Source of the DNA: Cohnella cholangitidis
GTDB lineage: Bacteria; Bacillota; Bacilli; Paenibacillales; Paenibacillaceae
NCBI RefSeq assembly: GCF_014107495.1
Contig: NZ_CP041969.1
Span: 4,389,501-4,453,500 of the forward strand
Direction: 5' to 3'
Length of the DNA stretch: 64,000 nucleotides
Below the pieces are notes generated by a model that was not told the origin of the DNA, made no database searches, and saw only the letters and a program-made list of their open reading frames with translations. Positions 25,418-33,506 of the stretch are shown piece after piece. Both the position numbers and the translations under genes were made by a program. The stretch's first letter is position 1, and each line of letters begins with the position of its first letter.

Positions 25418-25756
25418 ATGGACCAACCGCAAATGTGTCCTCGGTTCGAGAAAGCGATGGAGATCTTAAGCAAACGATGGACGGCTTTGATCGTCTTTCA
25501 GTTGCTCTCCGGTCCCCAGCGTTTTGCCAGAATCGAGAGCTCGCTTCCTAACTTGAGCGGCAAAGTGCTGTCGGAGCGGCTCAAGGAGCTTGAGGCAGAA
25601 GGAATTATTCAGCGGGATGTCTATCCGGAAACGCCGGTGCGAATTGAGTATAAATTAACGGACAAGGGGTACGCGTTAGCGCCTTTGTTCGACAACATCT
25701 CGAGCTGGTCCAGCCAATGGATCCGGCTGTCGGAACAAGCGGACAACGAGGCGTGA
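25418..25756 (+). CDS. HxlR/MarR-like winged-helix regulator
   Basis: 112 aa from ATG 25418 (GTGGGGT upstream); ATG 25412 and a TTG at 25373 are less well placed. The N-terminal MCPRFEKAMEILSKRWTALIVFQLLSGPQRFARIE followed by LSGKVLSERLKELEAEGII and VRIEYKLTDKGYAL is the HxlR winged helix, with the near-N-terminal Cys used in redox or aldehyde sensing by several members. Probably controls the divergent dioxygenase gene. The shared region 25280-25417 is AT-rich with TATAAT boxes at 25340 and 25379. Confidence 0.88.
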   Translation: MDQPQMCPRFEKAMEILSKRWTALIVFQLLSGPQRFARIESSLPNLSGKVLSERLKELEAEGIIQRDVYPETPVRIEYKLTDKGYALAPLFDNISSWSSQWIRLSEQADNEA

Positions 25757-25795
25757 ACCGAACAGCGGCCTTTTAGCTCGTTCCTGCGCGCCATT

Positions 25796-25838
25796 AACCG
25801 TCTTCGGTTGCCATTGGGCAACATGGAGGCGGTTTTTT
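25796..25838 (+). terminator. Terminator of the HxlR gene
   Basis: AACCG ... CGGTT outer arms with an inner GCC/GGC stem are followed by TTTTTT. Confidence 0.7.
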
Positions 25839-25899
25839 AATGGATGCGGATGGGCATAGTTAACGGTAGCCGATATGTTGCAGAGGGAGGGAAGGTCAG

Positions 25900-26847
25900 T
25901 TGGAGCTGAAGCCGCTAATTCCGTTTGAGCCTATTTCGGCCAAAACGATACCTTCGGGAGACGGCTGGATTGCCCAAATGAAATGGGACGGGGTTAGAAT
26001 GTTGTTCTATTATGACGGGCAAACGTTGAGATTGATCAACCGCAGGCTTAACGACCGAACGCGGCAGTATCCCGAATTCGCCGTGCCTTCCGCCTATTGC
26101 ACCGCTTCTTCTTTTATTTTGGACGGAGAAATGATCGCTTTCGATGCAAGCAAGCCTTCCTTCCAAGAAGTGATGAAGCGGGACAGTTTGCGCCATGAAG
26201 GAAGCATCAAGCGGGCAATCATGGGAACTCCGGTTACCTATATGGTTTTCGACGTGTTGTTCGCAAACGGCGATTGGGTAATCGATTTGCCTTTGCGGCA
26301 GAGACAGCAATTGCTAACGGAAATCATTAAGCCGCAAAATCAGGTGCAACCGGTTACGAGCCATGCGGATGCCGGTGCCCTGCTGGAAGTGATGAGAAGT
26401 CATGCGATGGAAGGAATCGTGCTTAAGCAATTGGAAAGTACTTACGCCATTAACGGAAAGGACAATAGATGGCGGAAGATCAAGCTCTTCTACGACTTGT
26501 ATGCGGTCATTGCCGGCGTGATCATTAAGGATAACATCGTCCGGTCTGTCCAATTGGGCTTATACGATGAGGACGGTTCTTTACGCTATATCGGTCATGC
26601 CGGCATGGGAAAGCTGACCGTTGGGCAACAGCGCGAACTAACGGCGATGGCATTGGAAGCCGAGGGAGCCGGTATGCCGTTCTCGAACCGACCGGAAAGG
26701 AGCAAAGAAACGCAATGGATTGCTCCCTCCTTGGTCGTGAAAGTGCAATACATGGAGTGGACCTCGAACAAGACGATGCGGCATCCGACGATTCAAGCGC
26801 TCGTTAAGGATGTTCCGATTACGGAGTGCTCGGTCAAGCAAATTTAA
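25900..26847 (+). CDS. ATP-dependent DNA ligase (LigD ligase domain type)
   Basis: 315 aa, TTG start 25900 behind GGGAGGGAAGG. The adenylated Lys is in QMKWDGVRM (Lys near 28). Further nucleotidyltransferase motifs: LDGEMIAFD, YMVFDVLF, EGIVLKQLESTY, WRKIK; then a C-terminal OB domain (YIGHAGMGKL, VVKVQYMEWT). It seals breaks in NHEJ together with Ku. In B. subtilis this domain is fused to the polymerase; here it is free-standing. It converges with ku, the two stops being 31 bp apart with no clear terminator between. Confidence 0.9.
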   Translation: MELKPLIPFEPISAKTIPSGDGWIAQMKWDGVRMLFYYDGQTLRLINRRLNDRTRQYPEFAVPSAYCTASSFILDGEMIAFDASKPSFQEVMKRDSLRHEGSIKRAIMGTPVTYMVFDVLFANGDWVIDLPLRQRQQLLTEIIKPQNQVQPVTSHADAGALLEVMRSHAMEGIVLKQLESTYAINGKDNRWRKIKLFYDLYAVIAGVIIKDNIVRSVQLGLYDEDGSLRYIGHAGMGKLTVGQQRELTAMALEAEGAGMPFSNRPERSKETQWIAPSLVVKVQYMEWTSNKTMRHPTIQALVKDVPITECSVKQI

Positions 26848-26878
26848 GCAGGAGAAGATTTCAACGAACGAATCAACC

Positions 26879-27757
26879 TTAAGGAACGGCGCCTTCCGTC
26901 TTGCGGCCGCGGGTGCCGCGGGGCTTGGCTTTGCTTCGATCGCCGGCCGTGTCGGTCGCCGCAGGCGCGGCAACCGCGGGAGCCGGCTTGACCGCTTCCA
27001 AGCTCGCTTGCAGCGCGGCCATGAGATCGATGACGTTCGTTCTCTCGGCGGCGGGCGCGGTGACGATATCGGGGCCTTCTCCGGAAATTTTGCGCTGGAT
27101 CGCTTCCTGCAAGCCGATTCGGTAATCGTCCGTATATTTGGCAGGGTCGAACGGGGTTGAGAGTTGTTCGATCAGCATCTTCGCCATCGAAAGCTCGCGT
27201 TCGTTAACCGTTGTTTGTTCGGGTAAATTGGGCACTAACTGGAGAGAGCGGATTTCGTCCGGGTAATGCATCGTTTCCATGCAGATGCAGTTGTCTACGG
27301 CGCGTATGGCCGCCAAGCTGCTCTTGCTGCGTATCGCGATTTTGGCGATGCCGATCTTGCCGGATTGCCGCATCGCTTCCAGCAATAAATTGTAAGCGCC
27401 GGAGCCGGCTTGATCCGGCGAGAGGTAATAAGCCTTCTGGTAATACAGCGGATCGATCTCCGTCAGATCGACGAAATCCAGAATTTGAATCGTCCGCGTA
27501 TTCTCCGGTTTAATGGCGTCAAGCTCGTCGGAGTCGAATAACACAAAACGGCCCTTCTCGTACTCGTAACCTTTGGATATTTCCTCCCGCTGAACTTCCT
27601 TTTCGCAATGCGGACAAGTACGAACGTTGGCGATCGGAGTGCCGCATTCTTTGTGAATGAGCCTCAAGTGAACGTCTTTGTCCTCGGTTGCCGTGAACAT
27701 TTTGACCGGAACATGGACTAAGCCGAAGCTGATGGCGCCTTTCCAAACGGTATGCAT
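26879..27757 (-). CDS. ku: Bacterial non-homologous end-joining protein Ku
   Basis: 292 aa from ATG 27757, which has GGAGAT upstream (a start at 27832 is disfavoured). MHTVWKGAISFGLVHVPVKMF, the Cys-rich CGTPIANVRTCPHCEKEV, YYLSPDQAG, and AKMLIEQLSTPFDPAKYTDDY are the Ku core; the tail is Ala/Pro/Lys-rich and basic, as usual for bacterial Ku. The homodimer threads onto broken DNA ends and recruits the ligase and polymerase. In spore formers these genes act in germinating spores, and a SspH-type gene lies just upstream on the other strand. Confidence 0.93.
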   Translation of the reverse strand: MHTVWKGAISFGLVHVPVKMFTATEDKDVHLRLIHKECGTPIANVRTCPHCEKEVQREEISKGYEYEKGRFVLFDSDELDAIKPENTRTIQILDFVDLTEIDPLYYQKAYYLSPDQAGSGAYNLLLEAMRQSGKIGIAKIAIRSKSSLAAIRAVDNCICMETMHYPDEIRSLQLVPNLPEQTTVNERELSMAKMLIEQLSTPFDPAKYTDDYRIGLQEAIQRKISGEGPDIVTAPAAERTNVIDLMAALQASLEAVKPAPAVAAPAATDTAGDRSKAKPRGTRGRKTEGAVP

Positions 27758-27906
27758 GGGCAGGATCTCCTTTGCGGCTTTGCTTTCTCGTAAGCAGGTA
27801 GTTTTTTTGAGTTCTCCTTTTAACGTTCCCACTCCGCATGGAAATCAACCGGGCAGGGAATATTGGAAAAGGTCGTAAAGCCAACTAGCGAAGGGAGATC
27901 ACGAAA

Positions 27907-28083
27907 TTGGATACGGAAGAGAACTTGCAAGCAAGCCCGGATTCGATCCATGAAGGAAGAGACGTCTACGACATGGACGTAGATCGCATGATCAACGAAG
28001 GTTTAGGCGGGGGTCAAGTTACGCTTCAAAACGGATTAATATCGGAAACGACAACGGGCACGATGGAGGAGGACACGCCATGA
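27907..28083 (+). CDS. Small acidic protein of unknown function coupled to the sspH-like gene
   Basis: 58 aa, TTG 27907 behind GAAGGGAGATCACG. The product is acidic (EENLQASPDS, MEEDTP) with a central DVYDMDVDRMINEGLGGGQV. Its stop overlaps the next ATG (ATGA), so the two are translationally coupled. I do not recognise a family. Coupling to a SspH-type gene makes a sporulation-time role plausible. It has a normal start, ribosome site and coding-like composition, but no other evidence. Confidence 0.6.
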   Translation: MDTEENLQASPDSIHEGRDVYDMDVDRMINEGLGGGQVTLQNGLISETTTGTMEEDTP

Positions 28084-28268
28084 ATGCGCAACGAGCTAAA
28101 GAGATTTACGATTCTTCCGAAAATATCGCGGTACAGCTGGATGACGGGCAGTCGGTGTGGATCGAGAAGGTGGACGTCGCTAACGGAGTCGCCACGGTGC
28201 AAGTTGGACAAAGTCCGACCAATACGCAGACCGTCGGCGTAGATCGGTTAAAAGAAGCTACCCACTAG
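28080..28268 (+). CDS. sspH: SspH-type small acid-soluble spore protein
   Basis: 62 aa, close to the usual length of the SspH family. MNAQRAKEIYDSSENIAVQLDDGQSVWIEKVD followed by NGVATVQVG and TVGVDRLKEA matches the family pattern (RAKEI, VWIe-vD, V-v--L-E). Such proteins accumulate in the forespore and are made under sigma-G. Coupled by ATGA to the acidic 58-aa ORF. No convincing sigma-G promoter could be assigned by eye. Confidence 0.82.
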   Translation: MNAQRAKEIYDSSENIAVQLDDGQSVWIEKVDVANGVATVQVGQSPTNTQTVGVDRLKEATH

Positions 28269-28330
28269 CCGCTGTTTCAAGGCGCATGAAGCCGTATTCG
28301 GATAACGATCGCGGGGATGAAGCTTACTTT

Positions 28331-28359
28331 TTGAAAGCGGACTTGGGTCATGCTACAAT
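28331..28359 (+). promoter_or_regulatory. SigA-type promoter of the flavoprotein gene
   Basis: TTGAAA (28331-28336), a 17-bp spacer and TACAAT (28354-28359), about 38 bp before the ATG. Confidence 0.75.
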
Positions 28360-28397
28360 GAAGTAAGTTCCATTATATCCCTTAAGGAGTGATTGTT

Positions 28398-28961
28398 ATG
28401 TACGATATCGCTATCATCGGCGGAGGTCCCGCAGGAGCGAGCGCGGCAATCTTCACGGCGAAAGCAGGCAAGCAAACGCTTGTGATCGACAGCGACCAGA
28501 GCGTAACGAAACGCGCGTGGGTGGAAAATCATTATGGAGCGGAAGGGATTACCGGGCCTGATTTGGTTGCGATCGGCAAGAAGCAAGCGACGAAATTCGG
28601 AGCGACGTTCGTCACCGCCAAGGCAACGAAGCTAACGGCGGGAGACGGATTCATTACGATCGAAACCGATGGCGAAACGTACGAAGCCGGCCATGTCATT
28701 CTTGCGACGGGCATGCTCGTCGATCTAGCCGAAGCTAGCGGCGTTCGCACGAAGCCGGGTACGGAGCCAAGAATCAAGTCGATTATCGAATGTACGCCGG
28801 AAGGCAAATCGAGCATCGATAACATTTGGGCCGCGGGAACCGTAGCCGGGGTCAGCATGCACACGATCATTACGGCCGGGGATGGCGCCAAAGTCGCGAT
28901 TAACGTCATTAGCGAGATCAACGGCGAAAGATATGTCGACCACGATGTTCTGAAGTCTTAA
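28398..28961 (+). CDS. Minimal thioredoxin-reductase-like FAD protein
   Basis: 187 aa, ATG 28398 with AAGGAG eight bases upstream. MYDIAIIGGGPAGASAAIF is the FAD dinucleotide fold, HVILATGM the second FAD motif, and IDNIWAAGTVAGVSMHTIITAGDGAKVAINVI the C-terminal FAD contact of the TrxB family. The NADPH-binding domain and the CxxC active site of thioredoxin reductase (about 310 aa) are absent. It probably binds FAD but must use another electron donor or partner. Single gene with its own promoter and terminator. Confidence 0.8.
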   Translation: MYDIAIIGGGPAGASAAIFTAKAGKQTLVIDSDQSVTKRAWVENHYGAEGITGPDLVAIGKKQATKFGATFVTAKATKLTAGDGFITIETDGETYEAGHVILATGMLVDLAEASGVRTKPGTEPRIKSIIECTPEGKSSIDNIWAAGTVAGVSMHTIITAGDGAKVAINVISEINGERYVDHDVLKS

Positions 28962-28963
28962 AA

Positions 28964-29008
28964 AAGGGAGCTCCTACAACCGATTCAATGGTTGCAGGAA
29001 CTCCCTTT
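28964..29008 (+). terminator. Terminator of the flavoprotein gene
   Basis: AAAGGGAGCTCCTACAACC pairs with GGTTGCAGGAACTCCCTTT (few mismatches). Confidence 0.85.
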
Positions 29009-29059
29009 GTTGTGCTATACGGCTGTTGGATCAGTCGGATACTCGGGAAACCAACAGTA

Positions 29060-29080
29060 TAGTGCCGCGAGGCGGTACTA
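29060..29080. repeat. Single family-A-like hairpin
   Basis: TAGTGCCGC and GCGGTACTA pair over 9 bp (one G-T) around GAG. Sequence and intergenic position resemble the stem of array A at 2817. Confidence 0.5.
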
Positions 29081-29158
29081 AACCAACAATGCTGGACCCA
29101 AAAGCCCAATTCTACCGGATAACGGCGGGATTGGTCTTTTTATTCTGGCTATTCATAA

Positions 29159-29893
29159 TTAGGCAATAAATTCTTGAACCCAGACGCCGTTGTAATAGGC
29201 GACGCCGATTGTCGTGAAGTTCGGGCTGAGAATGTTCGCGCGATGACCGGAGCTGTTCATCCACGCGGTCATGACTTCCTGCGGGGAACGCTGTCCTTTG
29301 GCGATATTCTCGCCTGCGTAACGAAAGCTGATTCCGTATGTCTTCATCATGTCGAACGGCGAGCCGTAAGTGGGGGAGTTATGGTCGAAGTAACCGTTAT
29401 TGTACATGTCTTTGGCTTTGTCCAGCGCCATTTTCGTCAGCGTGGCATTAGACATCTTCAACGGGCTTAGACCGGCTTTCGCGCGCTCTTGGTTAACGAT
29501 CGTTACGACTTGGGCAGCGTAAGCGGAAGTTGCCGTCGTACCTGTTCCCGCTGTACCCGTACCTGCGCCGGATCCCGTACCTGTGCCAGTGCCAGTACCC
29601 GTGCTAGGTTTGCTAGGCGTGGTCGAATTACCGTTTCCCGTATTGCCCGTGCCGGTAGTCGTTCCCGGTTTCGTGACGACGGGAGTTTGTCCTTGCATGA
29701 TTTGTTGCAGGATCGTATTCAGATCGAAGCCGAGGCGGCTTGACAACTGCGATACATTTATGCTCGCATACGTAGTGTTTACCGTCTTGTTCGCTGCGGA
29801 TGCAGCGCCTACGCCGGTAGGGATGGCCACTGCCAGAGCTAACGTGCCTAATATTAGAGTCTTCTTGAGACTATTCCGATTGTGATTATTCAT
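29159..29893 (-). CDS. Secreted CAP-domain (SCP/PR1, YkwD-like) protein
   Basis: 244 aa, ATG 29893 with GGAGG upstream. A signal peptide (KKTLILGTLALAVAIPTGVGAASA) leads to a low-complexity Gly-Thr linker (about 75-115) and a CAP domain: VVTIVNQERAKAGLSPLKM, MYNNGYFDHNSPTYGSPFDMM, RYAGENIAKG, AWMNSSGHRANIL, TTIGVAYYNGVWVQEF. The His and Glu of the CAP cavity are present. Bacterial CAP proteins of this type are found in spore coats or outside the cell and mostly lack a known activity. Single gene. Confidence 0.88.
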   Translation of the reverse strand: MNNHNRNSLKKTLILGTLALAVAIPTGVGAASAANKTVNTTYASINVSQLSSRLGFDLNTILQQIMQGQTPVVTKPGTTTGTGNTGNGNSTTPSKPSTGTGTGTGTGSGAGTGTAGTGTTATSAYAAQVVTIVNQERAKAGLSPLKMSNATLTKMALDKAKDMYNNGYFDHNSPTYGSPFDMMKTYGISFRYAGENIAKGQRSPQEVMTAWMNSSGHRANILSPNFTTIGVAYYNGVWVQEFIA

Positions 29894-30179
29894 GCTGATG
29901 AGTTCCTCCCTTTGATTGCCTGCGGAGTCGTGTCCGAGGTGGACTTAGGCTTGGAATATCTCAAAGTCTATCAGCACTATTAGGCGAATTCATTTCATAA
30001 ATAATTCCATGCGGAAATGGAAATCGGGGCTTTTTACTGTCGTTGCGGCGGTTTCCGGCTCTCTATGAGATTTTCATAATCTAATATTTACGACAGAATT
30101 CAAGCAGGATTTTCCAGTAAAAAGGCGAATATACATTCGTATATATGCTTGGTAATTATCCGAAGTTAGGAGATGCGCG

Positions 30180-31442
30180 ATGAGTTTCGAAGTTAGAGTG
30201 GCATGGAAAGAACCGTTTCAGGCAGTGGGCCAGAAAATTCGTTATTCACCGGACTATCGTAAGTCGGCTCCGGATAATGAGATCAGCAAGCTCTGGGTTC
30301 GTTTTAGCGCTCGCGGTGACGAGATTCGCGATTTCAACGGCAGAAGCTACGGAATAAGCCTAATCGATCAGTCCTATGTCCCCGGACAAGCTTTTGATTA
30401 CATAGCCTCCGCTGGCGTTACGGAAATCGGGGACGTTCCCGAGAACATGGTCGCGCAATCAATTCCCGGGGCGTTGTATTGCGTCATAACGCGGAAAGGT
30501 CCGATCCAAGAAATCGGTCTAGCCTATGCCTATTTTGAAGAGACATGGCTTCCGGATTCCGACTACGCTCGCGACTCCGGGGCATTAATCGAATTATACG
30601 ACGAGCGTTATCGGGGAAACGATAATCCGGAATCGGTCATGGAGTTGTGGTTCCCTATTCGCAGAAAACAACCATTGCCCATCGAGAATCGGGTAGCGAG
30701 CTTGTTCGTGCACGTAACCGATCTGCGCAGAGCCGCCGAGTGGTACTGCAAACTGTTGGGGCTGCCTGTTCTGGAGGAGAGGTTAAACGGAGGTCCGGTA
30801 TACTGGTTCGATTTGCCGGGCACCGGCCTTGTTCTCGACTCGGATGCCGGTAATGAGAGCAATCCGAACTGGCGGCATGAGAAACCGTTGGTCATGCTGC
30901 CGGCGTCGGACATCGATCGGGCTCACGCGTATATTCGGGAGAAAACGGAAGTTTTTTCCGAGCCTCACCGGTTCGGATCGATGGCTTATTTTAATTTCAG
31001 CGATCCGGAAGGGAATGCCGTAATGGCTTGCTGGACCAAAGACAGTCCGGAATATGAGCTTCCGAAGACGGACAGTCCGGTACTCGCCAGAATAGGCGGC
31101 GCATTCGTCAACGTACGGGAGATGGGTGCCTCAGCGGCCTGGTATAATGAACTCCTTGGTTTGCCGCTGGACGAGCAAGCGGCCGAACAGTCGGTTTATT
31201 CCGTTCCGGTGACCCGCGGGGCTGCTTTGTTGTTGGATCGTAATCGTTATCTCAAGCAAGAGCCGTTCCGTATCCTATTCATGTTCGATACCGAGAATAT
31301 TGCCGCGGCGCACGAGTATGCGGCCACTTGCCGGATGGAATTCCACGGCGAACTGGAGACGTACGGGCACGTATCTTTCTTCGTCCTGAAAGATCCCGAT
31401 GGCAACCTTATCATGGTATGCCAGTCTTCAGGGACGGAATGA
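30180..31442 (+). CDS. GyrI-like effector-binding domain fused to two VOC (glyoxalase-fold) domains
   Basis: 420 aa, ATG behind AGGAG. Residues about 1-160 look like the AraC-effector/GyrI fold (KEPFQAVGQKIRY, LIELYDERYRGNDNPESVMELWFPIRR). Two VOC modules follow: VASLFVHVTDLRRAAEWYCKLLGLPVLEE to FSDPEGNAVMACW, and GGAFVNVREMGASAAWYNELLGLPLD to LKDPDGNLIMVCQ. Both end in the usual metal-binding Glu/Asp-Gly-Asn region. Likely binds or sequesters a small toxic compound such as a drug. The downstream alpha-toroid gene begins 12 bp later and is probably co-transcribed. Confidence 0.82.
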   Translation: MSFEVRVAWKEPFQAVGQKIRYSPDYRKSAPDNEISKLWVRFSARGDEIRDFNGRSYGISLIDQSYVPGQAFDYIASAGVTEIGDVPENMVAQSIPGALYCVITRKGPIQEIGLAYAYFEETWLPDSDYARDSGALIELYDERYRGNDNPESVMELWFPIRRKQPLPIENRVASLFVHVTDLRRAAEWYCKLLGLPVLEERLNGGPVYWFDLPGTGLVLDSDAGNESNPNWRHEKPLVMLPASDIDRAHAYIREKTEVFSEPHRFGSMAYFNFSDPEGNAVMACWTKDSPEYELPKTDSPVLARIGGAFVNVREMGASAAWYNELLGLPLDEQAAEQSVYSVPVTRGAALLLDRNRYLKQEPFRILFMFDTENIAAAHEYAATCRMEFHGELETYGHVSFFVLKDPDGNLIMVCQSSGTE

Positions 31443-31454
31443 GGAGGAAACTGG

Positions 31455-32471
31455 ATGGTTAAATCATTGGACGAACAGGCTTACTTACGGGCACGGGACT
31501 TTCTATTAACGAGAGCAAGGAAGCTGGAGGCGGCCTTGTTCCGCTATGAATTCGAGCAAGGGACATGGGATGAAGCGCTCCGTGAACTGATGAAATTTCA
31601 AAATGGAGACGGAGGCTTCGGCAATGCTTTGGAGCCGGATCTTCGGAGCAAGGAATCATCCGCGTTGGCCACGACGACCGCTTTGCAAATCTTGCTTGAG
31701 ACGGGGCGACCGGACGAGGAGGTCATCCATCGAGCTCTGCAGTACTTCATAGCTTCGTATGATGAGAAGCAGCTTGGCTGGGATATTATTCCGCAAGAAG
31801 CGGAGCAGGCGCCAAGGGCGATTTGGTGGGAATACGGGGCGTTCAAGGATCACTGGGGCAATCCGAACGCGGAGATCGTCGGATACTTGAATCTTTTCCC
31901 CCCGGCGGGCGTTTCGGATCTGGCAAGCCGGCTGAATACGTATGCTTCCCGATATTTGCGGGAGATTTCCGACAGGAAAGAAATGCATGAAATGTTATGC
32001 TTCGTCCGTTGGGCGAGTACATTGCCTAAAGATTCATATGATGAAATCAGCGGCAAGCTCGATGAATTTATCGATAACTGCGTCGTCGCGGATCCGAAAC
32101 AACGCAATGGTTACGGTTGTGCTCCCCTGACGATAGTGAATTCGCCCGATTCCAGATATTACGGAAAATACGAGAACGTCATTTCCGGCGATTTGGATGC
32201 TCTGATCGAAGCTCAAGGAGACGACGGGGCTTGGTCGCCGAATTGGGCATGGGGAAGATACGAGCAGGAATGGGAAACGGCGCGGGGAGACTGGCAAGGC
32301 GTATTAACGTTAAATGCGCTGCGCACGTTGCGCAATTTCGGGCGACTGGGCAATAAAGTCAAATGGACCCGTACGGCGGAAGCCGCGCGGGTCTTTGCAT
32401 GTTCCGGCATACCCCGATATAATGAAGGAACAAATGACGAGAAGGGGAAACGCCGTGCTGCCATTGGATGA
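31455..32471 (+). CDS. Predicted alpha/alpha-toroid (terpene-cyclase-like) protein of unknown function
   Basis: 338 aa, ATG with GGAGGAAAC upstream. Repeated helical motifs MKFQNGDGGFGNALEPD, LIEAQGDDGAWSPNWAWG and WETARGDWQGVLTLNALRTLRNFGR resemble the QW-type repeats of prenyltransferase/squalene-cyclase toroids, but no DxDD catalytic motif was seen. Not recognised further. Its 3' end contains the promoter and the first codons of thiL (overlap 32455-32471), so the C-terminal tail after about residue 310 may have little functional importance. Confidence 0.7.
   Translation: MVKSLDEQAYLRARDFLLTRARKLEAALFRYEFEQGTWDEALRELMKFQNGDGGFGNALEPDLRSKESSALATTTALQILLETGRPDEEVIHRALQYFIASYDEKQLGWDIIPQEAEQAPRAIWWEYGAFKDHWGNPNAEIVGYLNLFPPAGVSDLASRLNTYASRYLREISDRKEMHEMLCFVRWASTLPKDSYDEISGKLDEFIDNCVVADPKQRNGYGCAPLTIVNSPDSRYYGKYENVISGDLDALIEAQGDDGAWSPNWAWGRYEQEWETARGDWQGVLTLNALRTLRNFGRLGNKVKWTRTAEAARVFACSGIPRYNEGTNDEKGKRRAAIG
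32395..32423 (+). promoter_or_regulatory. thiL-operon promoter inside the upstream gene
   Basis: TTGCAT (32395-32400), a 17-bp spacer and a consensus TATAAT (32418-32423). RNA would start near 32430, which supports the GTG at 32455 as the thiL start rather than the ATG at 32434. Confidence 0.65.
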
Positions 32472-33498
32472 ATTCGGGCTTATTCGGGCCTGGACGGAAG
32501 GCCGCCAGTCCATGCAGTTCCTTGCGCAAGCAGGCGTTACGGTAGGGATCGGCGACGATGCGGCCGTCGTTGCCGGCTCATCGGGCGAAGAGTGGCTTTT
32601 GGCCATGGATACGATGGTCGAGGAAGTGCATTTTCTGGATACGACCATGAGCGAGGCGGATGTCGGGTATAAGGCTCTCGCGGTCAACGTTAGCGATATC
32701 GCGGCGATGGGCGGGATTCCGAAGTTTGCCCTGATATCCGTTAGCATTCCTCCTTCATGGCAACCCGAACGGATGAAGCTTTTTTACGAAGGATTGTATG
32801 CCTGCGCTGATCGTTACGGAGTGGCCGTTATCGGGGGAGACACGACTTCTTCGCCGCAACATCTCGTCGTATCCGTAACGGTCGTCGGGACGGTCGAGGC
32901 AGGACGGGCCATCCGGCGAGACGGCGCTCAACCGGGGCAATTGGTTTTTCTGACCGGACCGACCGGTTTGTCGGCGGGGGGGCTTCACGGTTTGCTGGAT
33001 AGATCCTCGAAAGACGGGTCTGGCGAGCATCTTGGCGAGAAGCCTTCCGTTCCGCCAAGGTTAGTGCAAGCCCATCAGAGGCCGATCCCCTCCGTGAAAG
33101 CCGGAAGGATTTTGTTGGCGCAGGGTTGGGGAGCATCTCTTAACGATGTTAGCGACGGCGTGGCCAGCGAGGCATGGGAGATCGCCGAAGCTTCAGGCGT
33201 GAGGCTTAGTTTAAAGGAAACGCAGTTGCCCTTATCCGGGGAGCTGGCCTCTTACGCGCGCGATCAGGGTTTGGATCCGCTGGAGTTCGTGCTGTACGGC
33301 GGGGAGGATTACGTTCTTCTCGGCACGGTCGATCGGCAGCATGAGCTAGCGATGAAGGAACATTTTCGCGCGGAGGGTATACCTTTGTTTTTCATTGGCG
33401 AAGTGGAAGAGGGGCAACCGGGCGTTGTCATGGAAACCTCGTTAGGCGCAAGCAGGCCGATAAGCAAACGGGGTTATAATCATTTTCCGAAGGGGTAG
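32455..33498 (+). CDS. thiL: Thiamine-monophosphate kinase
   Basis: 347 aa, GTG 32455 seven bases behind AAGGGG. GIGDDAAVV, LLAMDTMVEEVHFL, VGYKALAVNVSDIAAMGGIPKFALIS, VAVIGGDTTSSPQ and DVSDGVASEAWEIAEAS are the ThiL/PurM ATP-binding motifs. It phosphorylates thiamine monophosphate to the diphosphate cofactor. Leads a tight operon thiL-tsaE-tsaB-rimI-tsaD, as in many Bacillales. Confidence 0.93.
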   Translation: MLPLDEFGLIRAWTEGRQSMQFLAQAGVTVGIGDDAAVVAGSSGEEWLLAMDTMVEEVHFLDTTMSEADVGYKALAVNVSDIAAMGGIPKFALISVSIPPSWQPERMKLFYEGLYACADRYGVAVIGGDTTSSPQHLVVSVTVVGTVEAGRAIRRDGAQPGQLVFLTGPTGLSAGGLHGLLDRSSKDGSGEHLGEKPSVPPRLVQAHQRPIPSVKAGRILLAQGWGASLNDVSDGVASEAWEIAEASGVRLSLKETQLPLSGELASYARDQGLDPLEFVLYGGEDYVLLGTVDRQHELAMKEHFRAEGIPLFFIGEVEEGQPGVVMETSLGASRPISKRGYNHFPKG

Positions 33499-33506
33499 CG
33501 TATCAC

